The notes under the pieces were generated by a model that worked only from the letters and a program-made list of their open reading frames with translations, was not told the origin of the DNA and did no database searches. From an uncultured Clostridia bacterium (GTDB lineage Bacteria > Bacillota > Clostridia > Christensenellales > Borkfalkiaceae), in assembly GCA_934796775.1 (NCBI GenBank), contig CAKVPH010000002.1, positions 1 through 64,000 on the forward strand: a stretch of DNA of 64,000 nucleotides. The letters run 5' to 3'. Positions 1 through 8,115 of the stretch are shown here, piece after piece. How positions within the stretch are numbered: the first letter of the stretch is position 1; every line of letters starts with the position of its first letter. A program made the translations under genes and the position numbers.

Positions 1-3
1 AAT

Positions 4-26
4 GAGTCCGGTACAATACCGAACTC
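4..26. other. inverted repeat at left edge
   Basis: Ten-base arms with one mismatch (GAGTCCGGTA / TACCGAACTC) flank a 3-base loop. There is no clear T-run on the + side. It may be the terminator of a gene lying left of the window or of the minus-strand cluster that ends at 128, but the flank is cut off. Confidence 0.3.
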
Positions 27-127
27 AATCTCATATAATTTAATTAGATTTTTGTCCAAACTTTTGGGTTCATATCATTTTAACATTTAATATCTTTAAG
101 ATTCAATATCAAATCAAAAATTAAAAG

Positions 128-373
128 TCAGCCTATAAGTTTAAGCGGCTTTAGAACTATTAAAAAAAACAATAAAAACGCTCCGCCAAGTCCTATACTA
201 ATATATAGCAAACGTGTGTTAATCGACATATAGCCGAGTATTTCGGCTATCGGATTGATTCCGAAAAGCCCTATTATGAGCCACAATAAACTTCCTAAAA
301 TCGAAAGCGTAAAAGAAATAAAACTGCAAAATTTCATAATATTCTCAACGCTTATTTTGTTAAAACGTAGCAT
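128..373 (-). CDS. small DUF378/YuzA-like membrane protein
   Basis: An 81-residue protein with two hydrophobic helices (about residues 15-37 and 52-75) joined by a short loop. The pattern of a first helix ending in IIGLFGINP, then a small-residue/Met segment, then RLLYISIGLGG resembles the DUF378 (YuzA) family of two-helix membrane proteins of unknown function. The annotated ATG has no good ribosome binding site. An internal ATG at 337 (residue 13, MKFCSF) would give a 69-residue protein, closer to the usual family length, and may be the true start. It is the last of three minus-strand genes (1901 to 128) but the gaps suggest separate units. The family match is from pattern memory, not a search. 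Confidence 0.6.
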   Translation of the reverse strand: MLRFNKISVENIMKFCSFISFTLSILGSLLWLIIGLFGINPIAEILGYMSINTRLLYISIGLGGAFLLFFLIVLKPLKLIG

Positions 374-394
374 TTTTATGCAGACAATAAAAAA

Positions 395-655
395 TTATTC
401 TTTAACTCTTTCAACCATCAAAAAATCGAAATCTACCGTTTCCACAAAATCGCTCGGCAAAAATCTGACGTAATTGAATTTTGCAAAATTAAACAGATGC
501 GTTTTTAATATAACGGGGGTAGGGAGATCCATTGCATGGCAAATTTCTCTGACGTATTCAAAAAAATCGCTCCATTGCATGGTTACGTCCTTTATAAAGT
601 CGTATTTTAATACGGTTTTATGATTTTTAACCGTGTGTGCGTATAATTTTACCAT
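395..655 (-). CDS. conserved-looking small protein of unknown function
   Basis: An 86-residue soluble protein rich in aromatic residues with no membrane segment or signal peptide. I do not recognise a domain. Its start is well supported by AAGGAG seven bases upstream of the ATG. It lies between the DUF378-like gene and a 375-residue unknown, all on the minus strand. The even amino-acid composition and strong ribosome binding site argue that it is a real gene rather than a chance frame. Confidence 0.6.
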   Translation of the reverse strand: MVKLYAHTVKNHKTVLKYDFIKDVTMQWSDFFEYVREICHAMDLPTPVILKTHLFNFAKFNYVRFLPSDFVETVDFDFLMVERVKE

Positions 656-773
656 TTTGCAGCTCCTTAAAAACGTTTTAAACGTTTAACTACCGTAAAA
701 TTATACCACCAAATCAAAAAATTAACAACCGATTTGCCTGTTAAATTTTATTTCGATTTTTTCCTTGAATATT

Positions 774-1901
774 TTATTCGTCGGGGTTTTCGCTGTTGCC
801 CGTTTCGGCATTTTGAAACATACACCAGTATCCTTTGCCTTCTCTGTCGTAAAGGCTTTCGGGTAAAAACACGCTGTAAGTTTCAAACCCTCTCGGTTTA
901 AACGTCCTGTTCCCGGGAACGCCATAAACTATGTATTTGGGAATATCCTTTTCACAGATTATCCCAAGAATGTAAAATGCACCTTTTTTATATTCGATTT
1001 TTACCCATTTACTTTCAGGTATAAGTTCCGATAATCGACCTATAGGCTCATATTTTGAAAATAAATCATCAATTTTTTCCTTTATTTCTGAATAGAATTT
1101 CGGCAAAGGTTTTTCGAACGGGCAAGTATAGAGAGTTGCTTCATTTTCGAAAGAGTTGAACTCAGTGCCTGTTTCTGCGTTTTGACTTTGTGTCTGTTTA
1201 AAAGTTCCATCATTTTTGAAAGATACAGATTCATAGTTATCTCCGTAGTAATTTTCTGTTGCGACGGCTTCGTCGTTATATATAATATTTTCCTGATAAT
1301 CGGCGTTGTTTAAGCGTTCTGTTTGGCTTTGTCCGACAGCAAAACTTGCGGAACCATCTCGTTCGGTTGCAAAATACTGTTCGTCTGAAATTGTTCCTTC
1401 GCCTGGGTTAAAGCTATTTCTTCCGTCCGCCTTTTCATGTAAAAGAAATTCTTCCTTTTTATCGTTATCAGATTGTAAGTTTTCTTTATAATTTTCCTCA
1501 TAAATTTTATAAATCTCCGTTTCAGAAAGGTTAAATCCCTGTGTTTTTCCAAAAAACACGGGTGTAAAAGTATTGTTTCCGTATTTTTTAAAAATAGCGG
1601 CGGCAAAACCGTTTTCAAGCGCAAAATCATCATAAAAAGGCTTGTAAAAATCTTTTTTCGGATCGATATTTTCAATCAAATATCTTTTTTCATAGTCCGA
1701 AATAACAATCAGATATAAAATATTTTCGCCGTTTATCACATCGTTTTGCGTCGTATCAAGGCTTAAAAATTTACCCGAACAAGAAAAAACGGTTTTATTA
1801 CCGAGTTTTTCGGCTTTAAGGGCAGGAAAACAGCCTTTTTCGCCTGCGTTTGCGTTTTTAGTTGCTTTTAATATGAGAGCTTTTCGTATGAGATTGCCCA
1901 T
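774..1901 (-). CDS. hypothetical protein with variable central region
   Basis: A 375-residue cytoplasmic-looking protein without signal or membrane segments. The N-terminal ~140 residues and C-terminal ~110 residues look folded. The middle (about 145-265) is rich in Asn, Glu, Ser and Gln and probably disordered. The C-terminal part contains a pattern (LSELIPESKWVKIEY, then GIICEKDIPKYIVYGVPG, then GYWCMFQ) that I associate with conserved Clostridia proteins of unknown role, so the call stays hypothetical. The ribosome binding site is weak. The coding strand carries one copy of the dispersed CTATAGGTCGATTATC motif at 1030-1045. Confidence 0.6.
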   Translation of the reverse strand: MGNLIRKALILKATKNANAGEKGCFPALKAEKLGNKTVFSCSGKFLSLDTTQNDVINGENILYLIVISDYEKRYLIENIDPKKDFYKPFYDDFALENGFAAAIFKKYGNNTFTPVFFGKTQGFNLSETEIYKIYEENYKENLQSDNDKKEEFLLHEKADGRNSFNPGEGTISDEQYFATERDGSASFAVGQSQTERLNNADYQENIIYNDEAVATENYYGDNYESVSFKNDGTFKQTQSQNAETGTEFNSFENEATLYTCPFEKPLPKFYSEIKEKIDDLFSKYEPIGRLSELIPESKWVKIEYKKGAFYILGIICEKDIPKYIVYGVPGNRTFKPRGFETYSVFLPESLYDREGKGYWCMFQNAETGNSENPDE

Positions 1902-2020
1902 TTAAATACCTTTTTTACCGAAAAAGCGATTTGTCCTTTCGATATATCCATTATATTATATTGTATGATAAAAAAAATATGATATTAAATCGAATAAGGT
2001 CGTAAAATGTAATTAAAAGA

Positions 2021-2049
2021 TTTACAAAAGATAGAATTTATGATAAAAT
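2021..2049 (+). promoter_or_regulatory. predicted sigma-A promoter for the 2121 gene
   Basis: TTTACA at 2021-2026 and TAAAAT at 2044-2049 are separated by 17 bases, about 70 bases upstream of the membrane-protein gene that starts at 2121. Confidence 0.5.
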
Positions 2050-2071
2050 ACAATTCGAAAATATTTTTTAG

Positions 2072-2100
2072 CGTAACATAGCCAAAAAAACGGCGTTACG
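2072..2100 (+). promoter_or_regulatory. leader hairpin just upstream of a ribosome binding site
   Basis: CGTAAC and GTTACG arms, extended by GCC/GGC, form a stem with an A-rich loop. It ends about six bases before the GGAGAGG ribosome binding site of the 2121 gene, so it could modulate translation or be a protein-binding palindrome. No further support. Confidence 0.3.
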
Positions 2101-2120
2101 TTCGGTCGGAGAGGAAAACT

Positions 2121-2558
2121 ATGGGGCTTTTTGCCGAGTTTATTCGAACTAAAAATTATTTTGAAAAAATGCTTGCAAGCGAAAAAAAGGATAAAAGTTA
2201 CCGTCTTGCCGTAGAATCGATAATATATTCTGTAATTGCGGTTGCACTTATAGTTGTATTCCGGGTTTTGGTAAAAAAATTCGGTGAGCTTTTACAGCCC
2301 GCGCTCGACGTTGACTTATCCGGTACAAGCTTAAACGGCGTATTGCCTGCGCTTATCAAAGTAATTTACGTGCTTATAGATTGTATTACGGGCTTTTTTG
2401 CGCTTTTTATATTTTCGATTATAGTAATGAAATGCGTGTACCAACTTAAGCTTAACAAACAAGCGGTGGGTATTGTTGCATGTGCAGTGTCCGGTGCGGC
2501 GTTTATTGCAACAGTATGGATATTCGTTTTGCTTGTACAGCTTACGCCTGCGGTTTAA
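2121..2558 (+). CDS. three-helix membrane protein of unknown function
   Basis: A 145-residue protein with a charged N-terminal segment (about 1-27) and hydrophobic helices at roughly 28-55, 78-105 and 114-140. I do not recognise the family. The start is supported by GGAGAGG eight bases upstream and a plausible promoter. It stands alone between the minus-strand unknown gene and the EEP-fold gene, so context gives no function. Confidence 0.6.
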   Translation: MGLFAEFIRTKNYFEKMLASEKKDKSYRLAVESIIYSVIAVALIVVFRVLVKKFGELLQPALDVDLSGTSLNGVLPALIKVIYVLIDCITGFFALFIFSIIVMKCVYQLKLNKQAVGIVACAVSGAAFIATVWIFVLLVQLTPAV

Positions 2559-2637
2559 AACTTTTACAGACAAAACGCAAACATTTTAAAACCGTTTTAT
2601 AAGCTTTATAAGTATGTTTATTTATAAAAAAGTGCGG

Positions 2638-2669
2638 CTATAAGTCGATTATCGCATCTATAGGTCGAC
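2638..2669. repeat. copy A of the dispersed CTATA(A/G)GTCGA motif (double copy)
   Basis: CTATAAGTCGATTATC at 2638-2653 is followed 20 bases on by CTATAGGTCGAC at 2658-2669. The internal AAGTCGA and TCGACTT arms form a hairpin flanked by A- and T-runs, which could act as a terminator for the 2121 gene. Related copies lie at 8934, 53382 and inside two coding sequences. Confidence 0.5.
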
Positions 2670-2717
2670 TTTTGCATAAATCTAAAATAATTTAAAAATA
2701 ATATCTGGAGTGATAAT

Positions 2718-3842
2718 ATGGATAGGACCAAAAAGAAACAGAATGCAGCGAGTATCGTAATAAAAATCGTTGTGGCGGTTTTTCTGGTAGTGCTTATGCT
2801 TTTAGGCGGTTACGTCGCATATTTTTCGGCGGCATTTTATCGTTTGGGTGATATGGCTGTTTCTGTGAACGAAAACACCTCTGACGAAAAACTTTATTCA
2901 TACAAAACGTATAATTTGCTTTCCTGGAATATAGGTTTTGCTGCATACAGTCACGATTATTCATTTTTTATGGACGGCGGAAAATATTCGCGTGCTTTTT
3001 CGGAAGATGCAGTAAAAGAAAATCTTGACGGAATAAAAAGCATGGTTAAATCTGCCGCAAGTTTTTACGGGAGTAACGATAAATTTGACATTTTATGTTT
3101 TCAGGAAGTAGACGTTGACGGCGACAGAAGTTACCACATAAACGAAAACGAATCGTTAATGCGCGAATATTCGACCTATTGGTCAACTTTTGTACAGAAT
3201 TACGATTCTCCTTACATTGCTTTTCCCATATTTAATCCGCACGGAAAAAACACGAGCGGGTTAAGCACTTTTTCGACTTTCCCCATAGTTTCGGCTGAGC
3301 GAAAAGAGCTTACGATAGAAAGCGGTTATACCAAATTTTTTGATTTGGACAGATGTCTTTCAATATCCCGCATGAAAGTTTTAAACGGTAAAGAACTTGT
3401 CGTAATAAATCTACATCTTACGGCGTTTTCTTCCGACGGTTCTGTTTCCGATAAACAGATAGAAGAGATTCTGAGTATTTGTAAAGACGAAATTGCCGTA
3501 GGAAATTACGTTATTTGCGCGGGCGATTTTAATAAGGATATATTAGGAAATTCACCCGAAGTATTCGGCGTTGACGGAGATAAATACAACTGGGCAAAGC
3601 CTTTTAAAACCGAACTTTTAAAAGACAGCGGAATGAACATTATTGCGCCTAAGGGCAGCGGCGATTACGACGTTCCCACTTGCAGGAACCCGGATTCTCC
3701 TTACCATAAAGGGCAATTCGTGGTCACGGTTGACGGATTTATGGTTTCTTCTAACATTGAAGTCGTATCGTCGGCGGTTTACAACGGAAAGTTTATGTTT
3801 TCCGACCACAATCCCGTTTGTTTATCTTTTAAGTTGAAATAA
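2718..3842 (+). CDS. membrane-anchored endonuclease/exonuclease/phosphatase (EEP) family protein
   Basis: A 374-residue protein with an N-terminal membrane helix (about 13-40) and an EEP-fold domain from about 65 to the end. Family landmarks are visible: LSWNIG near 67, FQEVD at 128-132 with the metal-binding Glu, INLHL near 236, AGDFN near 270 and SDHNP at 362-366 with the catalytic His. Members of this Mg-dependent fold cleave phosphodiester or phosphomonoester bonds in nucleic acids, phosphoinositides or sphingomyelin. The anchor suggests that the domain faces the outside and that the substrate may be a lipid or extracellular nucleic acid, but this is inference. GGAG lies ten bases upstream. 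It is monocistronic and ends at a strong terminator. Confidence 0.85.
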   Translation: MDRTKKKQNAASIVIKIVVAVFLVVLMLLGGYVAYFSAAFYRLGDMAVSVNENTSDEKLYSYKTYNLLSWNIGFAAYSHDYSFFMDGGKYSRAFSEDAVKENLDGIKSMVKSAASFYGSNDKFDILCFQEVDVDGDRSYHINENESLMREYSTYWSTFVQNYDSPYIAFPIFNPHGKNTSGLSTFSTFPIVSAERKELTIESGYTKFFDLDRCLSISRMKVLNGKELVVINLHLTAFSSDGSVSDKQIEEILSICKDEIAVGNYVICAGDFNKDILGNSPEVFGVDGDKYNWAKPFKTELLKDSGMNIIAPKGSGDYDVPTCRNPDSPYHKGQFVVTVDGFMVSSNIEVVSSAVYNGKFMFSDHNPVCLSFKLK

Positions 3843-3867
3843 TACAGATAGAGTTTTTATGAAAAAC

Positions 3868-3938
3868 AAAAAGCCTTTTTAATTGAACAACGCCAAATTA
3901 GTAAAACTTTAAGGCGTAATTCAAAAAAAGGCTTTTTT
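3868..3938. terminator. long bidirectional terminator between convergent genes
   Basis: AAAAAGCCTTTTT and AAAAAAAGGCTTTTTT arms extended by ATTGAA/TTCAA and inner GCC/GGC pairs form a long hairpin with A- and T-runs on both sides. It separates the EEP gene (+) from the HxlR gene (-). Confidence 0.85.
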
Positions 3939-4008
3939 ATTAAAATTTTTTTTATATTAAAACTTTTATATCAGGCAAAAAATTCAATGGCAAAAAATCA
4001 AATTATTT

Positions 4009-4332
4009 TTATAAATTTGCTTTGTAATCTGCGCCCCATTCAAACATTGCGTCAAGGATAGGTTTTAACGTTTTGCCTAAATCTGATAGCGAATATTCAA
4101 CTCTCGGCGAAACTTCGGCAAAAACTTTGCGCTCGATAAGTCCGTCTTCTTCAAGCGCGCGCAGGTTGTCGGTCAAAACTTTTTTGCTTAGCCCGGGAAT
4201 AGTTTTCAAAAAATCCGTAAAGCGTTGGCTATCGGCAAGTAAATTCCTTATAATCAATAATTTCCACTTATTGCCGATAAGTTGAACTGTAGTAGCTACG
4301 GGACATTCTGGTAGCTCTTCTTTTGTCAGCAT
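4009..4332 (-). CDS. HxlR-family winged-helix transcriptional regulator
   Basis: A 107-residue single-domain regulator. The diagnostic ECPV with Cys10 at the N-terminus, GNKWKLLIIRNLL, the recognition-helix region (FTDFLKTIPGLSKKVLTDNLRALEEDGLI in several parts) and the wing residues VEYSLSDLGKTL match the HxlR family. Many members (for example YodB, HypR) sense electrophiles or thiol oxidation through the conserved N-terminal Cys. The gene has AAGGAG upstream and is divergent from the metallo-beta-lactamase-like gene at 4531. The intergenic region carries two palindromes, so it probably regulates that gene and itself. Confidence 0.93.
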   Translation of the reverse strand: MLTKEELPECPVATTVQLIGNKWKLLIIRNLLADSQRFTDFLKTIPGLSKKVLTDNLRALEEDGLIERKVFAEVSPRVEYSLSDLGKTLKPILDAMFEWGADYKANL

Positions 4333-4416
4333 AAAAGCAGCTCCTTTTTTTATTGTTGATTTTACCTGATTATATCAAAATCAGCAAAAAAAGTCAATAG
4401 TTCAAAAAAGAAACAA

Positions 4417-4434
4417 GGTAACAAATCTATTACC
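4417..4434. promoter_or_regulatory. candidate HxlR operator 1
   Basis: GGTAA and TTACC arms are separated by 8 bases and overlap a possible -10 GATAAT at 4436-4441 for the rightward gene. HxlR dimers bind dyad sites of this kind in divergent intergenic regions. Confidence 0.45.
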
Positions 4435-4447
4435 AGATAATAGAAAA

Positions 4448-4457
4448 GTAACGTTAC
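4448..4457. promoter_or_regulatory. candidate HxlR operator 2 (perfect palindrome)
   Basis: GTAACGTTAC is a perfect 10-base palindrome. Its GTAAC half-site is shared with the dyad 13 bases upstream, which suggests recognition by the same protein. Confidence 0.35.
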
Positions 4458-4530
4458 GGCATTAAAAAACGAAATGTGTTACACTATGCGTGCAATCGAT
4501 GAGATTGACGAATTTTTTATGAGGTGTAAT

Positions 4531-5325
4531 ATGAACAAAAATACTTTTACTAAAATCGGATTAAATAAGGGCGAAGTAAACGTCTATAATTTTGGAACTA
4601 TTAAACTGCACGCATACAAAACCAACGATCTTATGTCAGACGAAGTGTTTATAGTTGAAAAAAACGGGCAATCTGTTGTTATAGAATCCCCATGTTTTTT
4701 TGATAATGAAAAAGAATTTTCTGACTATGTAAAAGATTTGAACGTTGTCGGAGTCTTGGTTTCTTACCATGCGGCTGGTGGAAGTTTTCTTGCAAACGTA
4801 AAAAAATACGGAACTAAATCAGCTAAAAATTATGCTGAAAGCGGCGGAGGTAAAGCCTTAATCGATAATTTTACAAAGGCTTTTGGCGATACTTTTGATA
4901 ATAAGTTGCACAAAATCACCGAAATATTGAATTCGGGTGAAGTTATAATAGGCGGAATAAGATTTGTTATCGTACCTAACGACGAAGCCTATACAATCCA
5001 GATTCCCGAAATAAATGCCGTGTATATGCATATGCTGGGACATGATTGCCATTCAATTGTTGCGGGTAAAAATCATGCGGATGCTATCATTGCCGAACTT
5101 AACGAATATATAAATAAAGACTTTTGCTTTATACTTACGTCGCACTATACGCCAGAAGATTTAAAGGATGCGCAAACAAAAATAACATACCTACAAAATC
5201 TTAAAAAACTTGCGTCGGAATGCGAGAATGCTAATCAATTCAAAGTGTGTGTAAAAGAATGTTATCCGAATTATGATGGAGAAAATTATCTTGATATGAC
5301 TGCAAATATGTTTTTTGGTAGCTGA
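4531..5325 (+). CDS. metallo-beta-lactamase-like fold protein with a degenerate metal site
   Basis: A 264-residue cytoplasmic protein. The chosen ATG at 4531 is preceded by GAGGTG; an upstream in-frame ATG at 4474 has no ribosome binding site. The order of strands (VFIVEKNGQSVVIE, then VLVSYHAAGGSFL, then GIRFVIVPNDEAYTIQIPE, then AVYMHMLGHDCHS, then FILTSHYTPEDL) follows the MBL fold, but the HxHxDH zinc motif expected after the second strand is replaced by SYHAAGGS. It may have lost hydrolase activity or use a reduced site. It is divergent from HxlR and lies 115 bases upstream of the macrodomain-sirtuin pair. Fold assignment is from pattern, function unknown. Confidence 0.65.
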   Translation: MNKNTFTKIGLNKGEVNVYNFGTIKLHAYKTNDLMSDEVFIVEKNGQSVVIESPCFFDNEKEFSDYVKDLNVVGVLVSYHAAGGSFLANVKKYGTKSAKNYAESGGGKALIDNFTKAFGDTFDNKLHKITEILNSGEVIIGGIRFVIVPNDEAYTIQIPEINAVYMHMLGHDCHSIVAGKNHADAIIAELNEYINKDFCFILTSHYTPEDLKDAQTKITYLQNLKKLASECENANQFKVCVKECYPNYDGENYLDMTANMFFGS

Positions 5326-5440
5326 AATCGAACTTATAAAAACAGTACTACCTTTATAGGATAAAAACAAGACCGCATTGTAAAAAACTTTTTCACATTT
5401 TACATAGATTAAACAAAAACAATTTAAACAAGGAGAAATA

Positions 5441-6196
5441 ATGACGCAAGCCCAAAGAAGATTATATTTAATAACAAAAATGCTTGACGAAGGCGGAATG
5501 AATGAAGATATTCCGGCGGACGAATATTCTCAAAAGAGATTGCTTAGGGCATTGTTTAACGTAAGACCTCCAAAGCCGGCAAGTCAGGAATTTTTAAAAG
5601 TGCAGAACGAATATCTGACCGAAAGGAAAAACGAACGCGGCGTAGTTGACGTTAAAAATTTGGCATATACCGACGATATTTCATTGTTTAAGGGCGATAT
5701 TACAACGCTGAACGCAGACGCAATCGTTAATGCCGCAAATTCGGCTATGCTCGGCTGTTTTTGTCCTAATCACGCTTGTATAGACAATGCGATTCATACC
5801 TTTGCCGGCGTACAGGTACGACTTGACTGCAACGATATTATGAAGGGAAGCCATGCCCAAAACGGTGAAGTTATCGTTACAAAAGCTTATAATTTACCGA
5901 GCAAATTTATATTTCACACCGTCGGACCGATTGTAAACGGGCGTGTAACGAAGGAAAACAAATCGGATTTGGCTAAATGTTATCAAAATTGTCTTGCTAA
6001 AGCTGACGAAATGAAACTTGATAGCATTGCATTTTGCTGTATATCAACCGGCGTTTTCGGGTATCCGAAAAAAGAAGCGGCAAAGCTTGCCGTTCAAACG
6101 GTAAAAGAATACAAGTTAAATTCAAACAGTAATATAAAGATAATTTTCAACGTTTTTACGGAGGAAGATTATGGAATTTACAGACGAATACTTTGA
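5441..6196 (+). CDS. Zn-dependent macrodomain protein (protein-ADP-ribose hydrolase type)
   Basis: A 251-residue protein with an N-terminal helical extension (about 1-75) and a macrodomain (about 80-251). The motif NAANSAMLGCF, then CPNHACIDNAIH, is typical of the zinc-containing macrodomains linked to class M sirtuins, with Cys-Cys-His zinc ligands near the active site. Family members remove mono-ADP-ribose that the partner sirtuin places on a target protein. The last 26 bases overlap the sirtuin gene, so the two are translationally coupled. AAGGAG precedes the ATG. In Staphylococcus and Streptococcus this pair sits with a GcvH-L and a lipoate ligase; neither is present here. Confidence 0.93.
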   Translation: MTQAQRRLYLITKMLDEGGMNEDIPADEYSQKRLLRALFNVRPPKPASQEFLKVQNEYLTERKNERGVVDVKNLAYTDDISLFKGDITTLNADAIVNAANSAMLGCFCPNHACIDNAIHTFAGVQVRLDCNDIMKGSHAQNGEVIVTKAYNLPSKFIFHTVGPIVNGRVTKENKSDLAKCYQNCLAKADEMKLDSIAFCCISTGVFGYPKKEAAKLAVQTVKEYKLNSNSNIKIIFNVFTEEDYGIYRRIL

Positions 6197-7019
6197 AAAG
6201 ACAGAACAACTAAAAAATGTAATAAAAAACGCCGACGCCATTATAATAGGCGCGGGCGCGGGATTATCTGCCTCTGCGGGTTTTGAGTATTCAGGTAAAC
6301 GTTTTCATGAAAATTTTCATGATTTTGAAGTGAAGTATAACTTTCGCGATATGTATTCGGGCGGCTTTTACCCTTATAAAACGCTTGAGGAATACTGGGC
6401 GTACTGGTCGAGATATATTTTTATAAATCGTTATTCAGATGCGCCAAAGCCCGTTTATAACGAACTTTACGACGTAGTAAAAAATAAAAATTATTTTGTA
6501 ATAACAACCAACGTCGATCATTGTTTTCAAAAAGCTGGATTCGATAAACAAAGATTGTTTTATACTCAGGGTGATTACGGACTGTTTCAATGCTCGGTTC
6601 CGTGCCATAACAAAACTTACGATAACGAAGATATTGTGCGCAAAATGCTATCGAATCAGCTTGATATGAAAATTCCGTCGGAACTCGTTCCAAAATGCCC
6701 TGTTTGCGGTAAGCCTATGACTATGAATTTGCGCTGCGACGATAAATTTGTGGAAGATGACGGTTGGAATTTTGCTTGCGACCGTTACAAAAGATTTTTG
6801 AACGAAAACAAAAATAAAAAAGTATTGTTTTTTGAGCTTGGGGTAGGCATGAATACGCCGGGCATAATCAAATATCCGTTTATGCAAATGACGCTAAGTA
6901 ATAAAAATGTTTTTTACGTTTGCGTAAATAAGGATATGCCATACGCACCCGAAGCGTTAAAGGAGCGTTCTTTGTGTTTTTCAGTGGACATAGGCGATGT
7001 TTTAAGCTCGTTAAAATAA
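6171..7019 (+). CDS. class M sirtuin (SirTM), putative protein mono-ADP-ribosyltransferase
   Basis: A 282-residue sirtuin-fold protein. Visible features are the NAD-binding GAGAGLSASAGF near 24-35, TTNVDHCFQKAG with the catalytic Asn/Asp region, and a zinc-binding module made of CSVPC and KCPVCGKP. Class M sirtuins lack the usual deacetylase histidine context and instead ADP-ribosylate a target using NAD+. The preceding Zn-macrodomain gene encodes the probable eraser, overlapping by 26 bases with GGAGG inside the upstream gene. In known pathogens the target is lipoylated GcvH-L under oxidative stress. Here no such carrier is in the window, so the target is unknown. Confidence 0.92.
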   Translation: MEFTDEYFEKTEQLKNVIKNADAIIIGAGAGLSASAGFEYSGKRFHENFHDFEVKYNFRDMYSGGFYPYKTLEEYWAYWSRYIFINRYSDAPKPVYNELYDVVKNKNYFVITTNVDHCFQKAGFDKQRLFYTQGDYGLFQCSVPCHNKTYDNEDIVRKMLSNQLDMKIPSELVPKCPVCGKPMTMNLRCDDKFVEDDGWNFACDRYKRFLNENKNKKVLFFELGVGMNTPGIIKYPFMQMTLSNKNVFYVCVNKDMPYAPEALKERSLCFSVDIGDVLSSLK

Positions 7020-7048
7020 ATGTAGCCTACATAAAACGGATTGCTTTA

Positions 7049-7861
7049 TTATAACGGTTTGCGATTTTTAAATGCAACGGGAGTGAATCCTGAATTTGCA
7101 AGATAGTTCGCTATGGTTTCGCATTTATCCTTATAGCGAACCGTGTTATGTGCGTCGCTGCCGAATGTAAATTTTGTTCCGCCAAGCTCAACGTACCTTT
7201 GCACGATGTTTTTTTCGGGTAAAAAATCAAGAACGGAAGACGTTGACGAATTGATTTCAAGGTACTTCTGTTTTTCTATTATTTTAATTAAAATAGCGTC
7301 AAGAATGGGTGAAAACTCATCATATTTAAGAAGTTTATCTTCGTAAGATGAGTACCTCGACGGATATCCGATATGACCTACGATTTGCCAGTCGTAAGGC
7401 GCACTAAGGCTTTTATATAAAAGCTCGAGATATTTAGTGTACGCCACGTTTTTCGGCATAAGTTTGGAATGCCTGTCTGCGTAACAATCCACGCCGTCTA
7501 TGGTGTGCGTGCTGTTAATTATATAGTCAAACGGATACTTTTTTATCAGAGTTGAATAATGATCTTCTACGCCTTCGCCGTAGCCGAATTCTATGCCGAA
7601 TAAAATATCGATTTTATCGGAGTATTTATCGCGCAATCTTGCAATTTCGCTTGCGTAAAAATCAAGATTTTCCAACTTGTAATTTTTATCAGCAAGGTAA
7701 GAGTCGTAGTCGTAATGCTCAGAAAAAGCAATGCGCTTGTCCTGATTTTTAATTGCAAGTTTAACGTAATCTTCTGAAGTGGATGCCCCGTCGTGCGAAA
7801 TAGTGGTGTGAACGTGTAAATCGGTAATTTCGGTTACGTCTATCTTTGTTTTGTTATTCAT
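7049..7861 (-). CDS. PHP-domain phosphoesterase, histidinol-phosphatase (HisJ/HisK-like)
   Basis: A 270-residue PHP-family protein with DLHVHT at 14-19, SHDG, FSEHYDYD, GIEFGYG, NSTHTIDG, GHIGYPSRY, EINSS and FGSDAH near 240, which together supply the trinuclear metal ligands of this family. Such enzymes dephosphorylate L-histidinol phosphate in histidine synthesis, though stand-alone paralogues can act on other phosphates. No his gene is next to it. The ribosome binding site is weak (CGGAAAAG). It converges with the SirTM gene with a 29-base gap. Confidence 0.85.
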   Translation of the reverse strand: MNNKTKIDVTEITDLHVHTTISHDGASTSEDYVKLAIKNQDKRIAFSEHYDYDSYLADKNYKLENLDFYASEIARLRDKYSDKIDILFGIEFGYGEGVEDHYSTLIKKYPFDYIINSTHTIDGVDCYADRHSKLMPKNVAYTKYLELLYKSLSAPYDWQIVGHIGYPSRYSSYEDKLLKYDEFSPILDAILIKIIEKQKYLEINSSTSSVLDFLPEKNIVQRYVELGGTKFTFGSDAHNTVRYKDKCETIANYLANSGFTPVAFKNRKPL

Positions 7862-8042
7862 ATTACTTTTCCGTCTGTAAAATAAGTATAATCAATATAA
7901 TTATATTTTTTAAATGTGCAAAAAGCAAGCGTTTAAAAGCCGTTATCGGGTAAGAGTTTAAGGTGGGTTTATAAAATATTTTGTATAAAACAAATAAAAA
8001 AGCAAAAATTTTAAAAAATACCAAAAAATATAAAAAATAAAG

Positions 8043-8071
8043 TTGACTATTTGCTTTTGGTTTGATATAAT
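8043..8071 (+). promoter_or_regulatory. strong sigma-A promoter for rpsU
   Basis: TTGACT at 8043-8048 and a consensus TATAAT at 8066-8071 are 17 bases apart, 45 bases upstream of the rpsU start codon. Confidence 0.85.
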
Positions 8072-8115
8072 TTAAAACGAATTTACTAATTGCCTATGGC
8101 GAAGGAGGGTTGAAA

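Noticed and set aside
671..687. Palindrome-like AAACGTTTTAAACGTTT upstream of the 395-655 gene, with a similar TTAAACGTTTTAAA near 28010
   Set aside because: AT-rich palindromes of this kind are expected in such a genome, and no LacI-type or other regulator is linked to either site.
2331..2573. 80-residue minus-strand frame opposite the membrane-protein gene
   Set aside because: It is a shadow of the real + strand gene, with unusual residue composition and no ribosome binding site.
8110..8115. TTG start six bases before the rpsU ATG
   Set aside because: It directly abuts the ribosome binding site, whereas the ATG has ideal spacing and gives the usual S21 N-terminus.
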